From assembly GCF_029227915.1 (NCBI RefSeq), contig NC_079880.1:29197501-29261500 (forward strand): 64,000 bases of DNA, given 5' to 3'. The stretch's first letter is position 1; each line of letters starts with the position of its first letter. Source of the DNA: Hydractinia symbiolongicarpus (Eukaryota > Cnidaria > Hydrozoa > Anthoathecata > Hydractiniidae). Below the pieces are notes generated by a model. The model was not told the DNA's origin. It made no database searches and was given only the letters and a program-made list of their open reading frames with translations. A program made the translations under genes and the position numbers. Shown piece by piece: positions 12,501 to 18,361 of the stretch.

Positions 12501-13330
12501 GGAAATGAGTTTACTCCCTGGGTACTTTCTTTGTATACTTTTGACTATACGGGCCGAGTCCGGGATTTACGGGAAGTCGCGGGTTTTCGTTTGCCGGCGA
12601 TTAAACTTCTTTTATTCAGCGTCTCATCAACAATGAAAACATTTTTATAAACTAAAAGTCTCATGGGCTTTAGAGGTGAAATAATAATTTAAAAAATCGT
12701 TCGGGTAATGCGTTTACACCCTGGGTACTTTCTTTGTATACTTTTGACTATACGGGCTGAGTCCGGGACTTACGGGAAGTCGCAGGTTTTCGTTTGCCGG
12801 CGATTAAACTTCTTTTATTCAGCGTCTCATCAAAAATGAAAGCATTTTTGAAAATTACAAGTCTCATGCGTTTTAGTGGTGAGAAAATAATTTAAAAAAT
12901 CGTTCGTGAAATGAGTTTACTCCCTTGGTACTTTCTTTGTATGCTTTTGTTTATACGGGCCCCAGTCCGGGGTTTACGGGAAATGGCGGGTTTTCGTTTG
13001 CCGGCGATTAAACTTCTTTTATTCAGCGTCTCATCAAAAATGAAAACATTTTTGAAAACTACAAGTCTCATGCGTTTTAGTGGTGAAAAGATAGTTTGAA
13101 AAATCGTTCGGGAAATGAGTTTACACCCTGGGTACTTTCTTTGTATACTTTTGACTTTACAGGCCGAGTCTGGAGTTTACGGGAAGTCGCAAGTTTTCGT
13201 TTGCCGGCGTTTAAACTTCTTTTATACAGCGTCTCATCAAAAATGAAAACAAGTTTGAAGACTACAAGTCTCATGCGTTATAGTGGTGAAAAAATAATTT
13301 AAAAAATCGTTCGGGAAATGAGTTTACTCC

Positions 13331-13580
13331 TACTCCCAAGACTGTACAAGCTCCCATAGAATACATGTGAATGATTGATTGCCCTAAGGACTTCAGCATT
13401 TGACCTGATAGTTTAGCTTCATATATACTAAATAGTTTCTTCACCTTGGAGACGCTGAGTAAAAGGAGTTTAATAGGTTACTGTTTGTCCAATCAAAAGT
13501 GGCATCCAGAGACGGACGGACGAAACAGGTGTGTTGATCGTGGAATCACTATTTGTAGATACCTTAGTTAAAGTTTAATT
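13331..13580 (+). other. LINE 5' leader region
   Basis: About 250 bp between the satellite junction and the ORF1 ATG. It has no open frame of note and no recognisable TATA-type promoter. LINEs of this type usually carry an internal promoter here, but I cannot point to one. The first bases, TACTCCC, repeat the last satellite bases TACTCC. A 26-bp segment at 13449-13474 is antisense satellite. The remainder matches nothing I recognise. Confidence 0.7.
13449..13474 (-). repeat. Antisense satellite fragment within the LINE leader
   Basis: The reverse complement of these 26 bases matches the satellite segment that runs from ATTAAACTTC to CAGCGTCTC at 24 of 26 positions. The two mismatches are A to G transitions read on the + strand (GAGTAAAAGG against GAATAAAAGA). 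A looser TTG continues on the 5' side, with a 2-base gap. Similarity stops at 13475. Confidence 0.8.
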
Positions 13581-13970
13581 ATGTCAAGGATTAATGAAGA
13601 AAATATATTGGAACAGTCGGAAATACCCATTGTCTTAGAAAAAGACTCAAGAAGAAGTGAAGAGAAGTCAGAAAGTGACGAAGCATTTATAGACAGAATG
13701 TATGACGAAACGAAGGTAAAAGCGCAGCGCTCTGATAAATGGGAAAGCAAATTTACTTTTACGGATCGCTTTGTTTTGGAAGAGCTATTTATTTCGTATC
13801 GTAAAAGAATAAAATTTCTCGAGGAGGAACTTAGATACAAAAACAACCTAATAAATCGCATTCTAAGTCTTTCAAGTTCTGAAAAATCACTGTTCCGTGA
13901 CGAGCATGTTTTGCCTTCACAGGTTGAAAACGCTAATTTTATCAAAAAATTCCATTGTATGAAAATGTAA
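13581..13970 (+). CDS. LINE ORF1, N-terminal segment (coiled coil)
   Basis: Starts at ATG 13581, the first ATG of the frame after the leader. The 129-residue frame is rich in E, K, R and S. Residues about 68-100 (RFVLEELFISYRKRIKF, then the EEELRYKNN region) look like an amphipathic coiled coil, as is common in ORF1 proteins that form multimers and bind element RNA. Only the part up to about residue 122 is likely genuine. The frame then shifts at an A6 run (13944-13949); adding one A there would run smoothly into the next segment. The terminal residues FHCMKM are therefore probably an artefact of the shift. The function as an RNA chaperone or assembly protein is inferred from the family. Confidence 0.75.
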   Translation: MSRINEENILEQSEIPIVLEKDSRRSEEKSESDEAFIDRMYDETKVKAQRSDKWESKFTFTDRFVLEELFISYRKRIKFLEEELRYKNNLINRILSLSSSEKSLFRDEHVLPSQVENANFIKKFHCMKM

Positions 13971-14668
13971 TCCCAGAGGAATCATCAAAACCACTTGGAC
14001 ATAATAATGTAAATGATTTTATTGCTAAAGGTTTACATAAACCTATTATTGATTCTGAGTTACAAAAATTAAAAGAGCCACTTGGTAAATCAAAACATGA
14101 AAAAGAAACACTTTTTGATCAATCACACGAAATTGCCAGTATTAAAGATATATCGAACAGCGTTAATGTCAATAACAAAAGAGTAATATCTATTGTTGGT
14201 GATTCTATATTGAAGGATATTAAAGGTCACGACTTAACAACGTCTGAAAATAAAGTTCTCGTAAAATCGTTTTCTGGTGAAACAGTTTCATGTATGCATC
14301 ACTACATCAAACCGACCATGGCTTATAAACCTGACGTACTTGTCTTGCACTGTGGAACAAATAACTTTAAGAAATCCAAGGATCCAAATAAGATAGCTGA
14401 CGATATAATTGGTTTAGCATTAGCGGCTGCTAGCATGGATGACCAAACGTCTGTCGTAGTTTCTTCGATAGTACCCAGGGGAGATAAGTATAAAAATATG
14501 GTATTCAAAGTAAACGAGATTGTATCAAAAAAGTGCGCGGAAAGAAATATTGGTTATATTCCTCATTCCAACTTTGATGAATCACACCTAAATCGCAGTA
14601 AACTGCATCTTAATAGAAAAGGTACATTTGTTCTCCAAGAAAATTTTAAATCTTTTTTGACCTGTTGA
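13955..14668 (+). CDS. LINE ORF1, C-terminal segment (SGNH/esterase-like domain)
   Basis: An open frame of 237 residues counted from a TTG; it is really the continuation of the preceding segment after a one-base loss. SGNH-hydrolase signatures are visible: GDS (nucleophile Ser84), GTNN at 134-137 where the family usually has GTND, and KLHLN with the likely catalytic His218. Such esterase-like domains are known in ORF1 of CR1/L2-group LINEs. Their role in retrotransposition, possibly membrane or RNA-protein targeting, is unsettled. The segment ends at TGA (14666-14668). The following 69 nt to the ORF2 ATG stay open in the same frame. Confidence 0.82.
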   Translation: MYENVIPEESSKPLGHNNVNDFIAKGLHKPIIDSELQKLKEPLGKSKHEKETLFDQSHEIASIKDISNSVNVNNKRVISIVGDSILKDIKGHDLTTSENKVLVKSFSGETVSCMHHYIKPTMAYKPDVLVLHCGTNNFKKSKDPNKIADDIIGLALAAASMDDQTSVVVSSIVPRGDKYKNMVFKVNEIVSKKCAERNIGYIPHSNFDESHLNRSKLHLNRKGTFVLQENFKSFLTC

Positions 14669-14737
14669 CTCTATAGCCATTCTACTAGTCAAACGATTGA
14701 TGGACTTCATAATAATAATGATCTGCAAAAAGTTCGT
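14666..14737 (+). other. ORF1 UGA stop and in-frame linker to ORF2
   Basis: ORF1 ends TGT TGA CTC. The next 23 codons contain no stop and lead in the same frame into the ORF2 ATG at 14738. The linker includes LQKVR just before the ATG, which resembles the stretch normally preceding the conserved endonuclease start. ORF2 could therefore be made by UGA read-through, by reinitiation, or from the downstream ATG. The sequence does not decide between these. Confidence 0.6.
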
Positions 14738-15835
14738 ATGTTGTATAAAAATAATATTCTAATCTCGTATCTGAATATCAATTCTATTAGGAATAAGTTG
14801 ATGTCATTACAATGTATTGTTCCAGACCATGTTGATATTCTATGTGTTGCGGAAACTAAATTAGACTCGTCATTCCCAGAGGCTCAATTTGCAGTCTCTT
14901 CATTTAAACAACCTTATAGGTTGGATGTTACAGGTAAAAGTGGAGGTCTAATGGTTTATATAAGGCAGGATATTCCTTCGCGCCAATTAAAATATCCTGT
15001 TATGTCTGAGGATATTCAATGTATTCCTTTTGAATTGCGACTAAGGAACAGAACATTTCTTGTTATTTCTATATATCGTAACCCAAAACAATGTCTCAAT
15101 TATTTTCTTGACGAGATTATTAACGTAGTAGATTATTTTTCAACATTTTACGAAAGTTTTGTAATTCTAAAAGATTTTAACGAAGTCTTTACACACAATG
15201 ATATGTCTAAATTTATGGAACATTTAAATTTATCTAGTTTAATAAAAACACCTACGTGTTTTAAATCGGATGATGGAAAATGCATTGATCTCATTCTCAC
15301 AAATAAAAATAGATGCTTTCAAAAGAGCGGCTCTTTTGAAACTGGAATCAGTGATCATCATCATCTGATTTTCACATTTTTTAAATCGTCTCTTATAAAA
15401 TGTTCACCTAAATATATAAGATATAGAACTTTCAGAAATTTTCATCGCACAAATTTTGAGTATGACCTTTCATCTGAGTTATTAGCTATTGATCAATCTA
15501 ATTTTAATGCTTTTCACAACGTCTTCACAGACGTTCTAAATAGACATGCACCGGCAAAAATTCGAGTAGTAAGAGGTAATAAAAAGCCTCACATCAGTAG
15601 AAATATAAGGAAGGCCATCATGAAACGCTTTTACTACAAAAATAAAGCTAATAAATCAGGTGACTCTAAATATATAAAGCTTTATAAAAAACAAAGAAAC
15701 ATTATTGTAAATATGAACAGAGCAGCAAAGAGATCATATTTTCATTCCCACGAGACCAATTCCAAAGACTTTTGGAGCTCTTGTAAACCTTTTTTTCGAA
15801 CAAATCTCGCGGTAGTGAAAAGATTTCTTTGTTAG
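14738..15835 (+). CDS. LINE ORF2, endonuclease segment
   Basis: Apurinic-like endonuclease (exonuclease-endonuclease-phosphatase fold), which nicks target DNA to prime reverse transcription. Visible blocks: LNINSIRNK (12-20, with the metal-site Asn), AETKLD (Glu39), GGLMVYIR (69-76), Y113 followed by R-N-P, KDFN (145-148), CIDLILTN (182-189) and ISDHH (204-208, with catalytic Asp-His). The fourth block is normally GDFN; here the Gly codon is AAA (Lys145), at 15170-15172. After about residue 349 the true frame is lost at a T7 run (15790-15796); one missing T would join it to the reverse transcriptase segment, so the last residues are probably spurious. The ATG at 14738 is the only early Met, but homology may begin slightly upstream. 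Confidence 0.88.
   Translation: MLYKNNILISYLNINSIRNKLMSLQCIVPDHVDILCVAETKLDSSFPEAQFAVSSFKQPYRLDVTGKSGGLMVYIRQDIPSRQLKYPVMSEDIQCIPFELRLRNRTFLVISIYRNPKQCLNYFLDEIINVVDYFSTFYESFVILKDFNEVFTHNDMSKFMEHLNLSSLIKTPTCFKSDDGKCIDLILTNKNRCFQKSGSFETGISDHHHLIFTFFKSSLIKCSPKYIRYRTFRNFHRTNFEYDLSSELLAIDQSNFNAFHNVFTDVLNRHAPAKIRVVRGNKKPHISRNIRKAIMKRFYYKNKANKSGDSKYIKLYKKQRNIIVNMNRAAKRSYFHSHETNSKDFWSSCKPFFRTNLAVVKRFLC
15317..15341. repeat. 25-nt near-perfect palindrome inside the endonuclease frame
   Basis: Arms of 12 bp (15317-15328 and 15330-15341) are exact reverse complements around a single G. It lies in codons just before the catalytic SDHH block. Confidence 0.85.
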
Positions 15836-17157
15836 ATGATGTTAAAAATGAATTCATCTCTGATAAAGGTAAAGTAGCGACAATGTTTAATAAATATTTC
15901 ATAGATTTAATAAGGAAATCCAAAGTGGTCTCTTCAGTATCTCTAAATGAACTTGATTCTATCCTTCTCCATTATGCTGATCATCCTATTGTTTTAAAGA
16001 TCCGTTCAAAAACGAAGAGAAACTTCTCCTTTTTACCTGTTAATCCTGAGGAAGTTCATAAAGTGATACTGAGCCTAAATGCAAAAAAGGCAGTTAGTGG
16101 CCCAATTCCAACGAGAATAATTCAGATAGTTGCAGATAAAATTTGCTTGCCACTTACTAACTGCATAAATTCTTGCATCACTAACGGTATATTTCCATCA
16201 GTACTGAAACTATCTGAAGTTATTCCCGTTTTCAAAAAGGGTGACAACTCTCGGAAAGAAAATTACCGACCAATTAGTATTTTAAATAGTTTTTCTAAAA
16301 TTTTGGAACGGCTTCTATTTAATCAGATTTCTAGCTATTTTCAACCAATATTTTCATCATTATTATGTGGTTTTAGAAGTAAATATAGCACCCAAAATGC
16401 TCTATTTCGCCTAATTGGTAAATGGCATCAGTGCTTAGATAAGTCTGGGGTGGTGAGAACTGTCTTAATGGACTTGTCCAAAGCATTTGATTCCATAGAT
16501 CATGGCCTTTTAATCTCAAAATTGGCTGCTTATGGTTTTGATAGAAAAAGTCTTTACCTTATGAAAAGTTATCTCTCTGGACGTTTTGAAAAAACCAAAA
16601 TCTGCAGTTCTTTTAGTGAGTGGCTCTCAATTGTTTTCGGCGTTCCACAAGGTTCTATTCTCGGTCCACTTCTGTTTAATGTATTTATAAATGACTTATT
16701 ATTATTTATTGAAAAAACTGATATTTGCAACTTTGCTGATGATAATACAATCTACACTTGTGGATCTCAATTAAATGAAGTCATTGCTGACCTTCAGCAT
16801 GACTTAAATAACGTATTAGCTTGGTTTGAAAACAACCAATTGGATGCTAATCCAGCAAAGTTTCAGATGATGTTTTTAGGTTGTCCACACAGTGATACTT
16901 TATCGCTAAGAATAAACAATAACTTCCTAGTCGCATCGGAATCTGTAAAATTATTAGGCATTACTATTGATAGATGTCTCACTTTTAATGAGCACATCTC
17001 TAATCTATGTAAAAAAGGAAATAGCAATGTCAGATGTCTTTACAGAATAAGACGATTCATTAGTTTTGAACAATCAAAGTTATTGCTTAATTCTTATATT
17101 TTATCAATATTTACCTATTGTCATTATATGGATGTATTGCAGTGCTGTGCAGTATAA
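15829..17157 (+). CDS. LINE ORF2, reverse transcriptase segment
   Basis: RNA-directed DNA polymerase domain. The open frame begins at a TTG but is the continuation of the endonuclease segment after the T7 frameshift. Motifs in order: NYRPIS (145-150); motif A MDLSKAFDSIDH (214-225, catalytic Asp215); motif B GVPQGSILGP (from 271); catalytic FADD (302-305, nt 16732-16743); then LGITID further on. All catalytic aspartates are present and there is no internal stop. The frame breaks again near 17122, within what should read YC-P-x-IW, so the last dozen residues (HYMDVLQCCAV) are out of frame. It is preceded by the usual linker of 80-100 residues between endonuclease and polymerase. Confidence 0.93.
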   Translation: MLDDVKNEFISDKGKVATMFNKYFIDLIRKSKVVSSVSLNELDSILLHYADHPIVLKIRSKTKRNFSFLPVNPEEVHKVILSLNAKKAVSGPIPTRIIQIVADKICLPLTNCINSCITNGIFPSVLKLSEVIPVFKKGDNSRKENYRPISILNSFSKILERLLFNQISSYFQPIFSSLLCGFRSKYSTQNALFRLIGKWHQCLDKSGVVRTVLMDLSKAFDSIDHGLLISKLAAYGFDRKSLYLMKSYLSGRFEKTKICSSFSEWLSIVFGVPQGSILGPLLFNVFINDLLLFIEKTDICNFADDNTIYTCGSQLNEVIADLQHDLNNVLAWFENNQLDANPAKFQMMFLGCPHSDTLSLRINNNFLVASESVKLLGITIDRCLTFNEHISNLCKKGNSNVRCLYRIRRFISFEQSKLLLNSYILSIFTYCHYMDVLQCCAV

Positions 17158-17587
17158 ATTAATCATTTCAACACACAAACGTGCATTGAGAGCTGTAACA
17201 AAAGACTATCATTTCAGTTATCAGGACTTGATGGTAAATTGTAACTGTGTGCAAATTCACGAACTGCATTTACGTATAATCTGTGTAGAGATTTATAAAA
17301 CATTAACAGACGAAAATCCGTCATTTATGCAGTCTTTTTACGCTATAAGACGTATCAGTTACAATTTGCGCAGCAAAAATAGTCTACTTTTACCATCCAC
17401 AAGTTCAACACGCTTTGGTACTAGATCTTTTTTGTTTGGAAGTTGTTTGTTATGGAACTCTTTGCCTGACAGAGTGAAGAGTTCTCTCTCCATCAAGAGA
17501 TTTAAAAAGGAACTCATCTCACTTAATCTTTCAGATCTCTGCACATGTAGGCTACATAAGTCGGCTATTCTCATCTCTTATTTTTAA
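17066..17587 (+). CDS. LINE ORF2, C-terminal segment
   Basis: Third piece of ORF2, genuine from about 17122 (residue 20 of the open frame). It shows IIWMYCS, HKRALRAV (37-44), SYNLRSKN, LWNSLPD and a final CTCRLH. These are the usual C-terminal blocks after the polymerase in this LINE group, where the tail may bind the element RNA or target DNA. The change of frame from the previous segment requires a net one-base gain or two-base loss near 17122. Translation ends at TAA 17585-17587, close to the 3' tail as expected. Confidence 0.85.
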   Translation: MNNQSYCLILIFYQYLPIVIIWMYCSAVQYKLIISTHKRALRAVTKDYHFSYQDLMVNCNCVQIHELHLRIICVEIYKTLTDENPSFMQSFYAIRRISYNLRSKNSLLLPSTSSTRFGTRSFLFGSCLLWNSLPDRVKSSLSIKRFKKELISLNLSDLCTCRLHKSAILISYF

Positions 17588-17706
17588 TGTTTGGTACATC
17601 TTTGTGTTTTTTGTTTATTTATTTTTTACTTTAGTTGGTGTAAATTAGTATTTACCATTTACTATGTAAAACCAACTTTAAATAAATTAAATAATAATAA
17701 AATAAT
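17588..17706 (+). other. LINE 3' UTR and AAT-rich tail
   Basis: A short AT-rich 3' UTR. A 7-bp hairpin, AGTTGGT (17633-17639) with ACCAACT (17671-17677), encloses a 31-nt loop. Within it GGTGTAAAT and ATTTACC can form a competing stem. AATAAA occurs at 17681-17686 and 17696-17701, inside a short AAT/AAAT repeat that ends exactly where the satellite resumes. Many LINEs use a 3' hairpin plus a short terminal repeat for recognition by their own reverse transcriptase. Confidence 0.75.
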
Positions 17707-18096
17707 GGGTACTTTCTTTGTATACTTTTGACTATACGGGCCAAGCCCGGGATTTACGGGAAATCGCGGGTTTTCGTTTGCCGGCGATTAAACCTCTTTC
17801 ATTAAGCGTCTCATCAAAAATGACAACATTTTTGAAAACTACAAGTCTCATGCGTTTTAGTGGTAAAAAAAAATTTAAAAAATCGTTCGGGAAATGAGTT
17901 TACTCCCTGGATACTTTCTTTGTATACATTCGACTACACGGGCCAAGCCCGGGATTTAGGGGAAATCGCTGGTTTTCGTTTGCCGGCGATTAAACCTCTT
18001 TTATTAAGCGTATCATCAAAAATGAAAACATTTTTGAAAACTACAAGTCTCATGCGTTTTAGTGGTGAAAAAATAATTCAAAAAATCGTTCGGAAA

Positions 18097-18218
18097 ATGA
18101 GTTTACTCTCTGGGTACTTTCTTTGCATAGTTTTGACTTTACGGGCCGAGTCCGGGATTTACAGGAAATCGCGTGTTTTCGTTTGATTTAAAAAATCGTT
18201 TAAAAAAACGTTGGGAAA
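18097..18218 (+). repeat. Truncated 122-bp monomer, first copy after the LINE
   Basis: Same deletion junction as the left-array copies, but with TTTACGGGCC instead of TTTACAGGCC, AATCGCGTG instead of AATCGAGGG, and ACGTTGGG instead of ACGTTCGG at its end. It is again preceded by the TTAGGGGAAATCGCTGG monomer, so the linked pair exists on both sides of the LINE. Confidence 0.9.
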
Positions 18219-18361
18219 ATGAGTTTACTCCCTGGGTACTTTCTTTGTATACTTTTGACTATACGGGACGAGTCCGGGATTTACGGGAAATCGCGGGTTT
18301 TCGTTTGCCGGCGATTAAACTTCTTTTATTCAGCGTCCCATCAAAAATGAAATCATTTTTA

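Larger units (their letters stand above)
1..13330 (+). repeat. Left satellite array, ~203-bp monomer
   Basis: About 65 head-to-tail monomers, all in one orientation, with no unrelated sequence that I can see. Successive copies of the same landmark are 203 bp apart (for example 3939 to 4142). Several sequence classes are mixed. They are marked by the segment before the CCGGG box (CCAAGCCCGGG, CCGAGTCCGGG or CCCCAGTCCGGGG), by TTTACGGGAAAT versus TTAGGGGAAAT versus TTCATGATAAAT, and by CTTCTTTTATTCAG versus CCTCTTTCATTAAG. The TTCATGATAAAT class is frequent here up to about 10.8 kb. I see no gene. The short open frames end at the A-rich monomer boundary and change frame from copy to copy. Confidence 0.97.
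13331..17706 (+). mobile_element. LINE (non-LTR retrotransposon), CR1/L2-like, inserted in the satellite
   Basis: The satellite stops after TTTACTCC (13330) and resumes at GGGTAC (17707). Between them is unrelated AT-rich DNA with LINE architecture: leader, ORF1 with coiled coil and SGNH esterase signatures, ORF2 with endonuclease, reverse transcriptase and C-terminal segment, and a short 3' UTR ending in AAT-rich repeats. There are no terminal repeats and no integrase, which argues against LTR elements. It looks close to full length. Three frameshifts interrupt the reading frames, so this copy is probably not autonomous as sequenced. The CR1/L2-like label rests on domain order and motif style; a phylogeny could move it within the Jockey/CR1 group. 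Confidence 0.94.

Noticed and set aside
59-13302. Many 60-120 codon open frames on both strands in the satellite, with similar peptides (for example ending KTTSLMRFSGEKII)
   Set aside because: They are one monomer long, stop at the A-rich boundary, occur on both strands over the same bases, and shift frame because 203 is not divisible by 3. Class differences include indels and show no sign of codon-level constraint.
1-13330. CRISPR-like regularly spaced repeats
   Set aside because: The whole 203-bp unit is repeated, with no unique spacers. The neighbouring LINE is eukaryotic.
13481-13530. Further antisense satellite similarity beyond the 26-bp block (TCAAAAGT at about 13493, AAGTTTAAT at 13571)
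   Set aside because: These are 8-9 base matches with wrong spacing relative to the monomer and are expected by chance in AT-rich DNA.
13568-13945. 125-codon open frame on the minus strand opposite ORF1
   Set aside because: It is the antisense shadow of the coiled-coil segment, with no recognisable domain.
13944-15796. Programmed ribosomal frameshifting at the A6 and T7 runs
   Set aside because: The runs could slip, but the first break falls within ORF1 and the second within ORF2, not at an ORF junction. Mutation or sequencing error is simpler.
13331-17706. LTR retrotransposon or endogenous virus
   Set aside because: There are no terminal repeats, protease, integrase or envelope. The endonuclease and domain order are those of a LINE.
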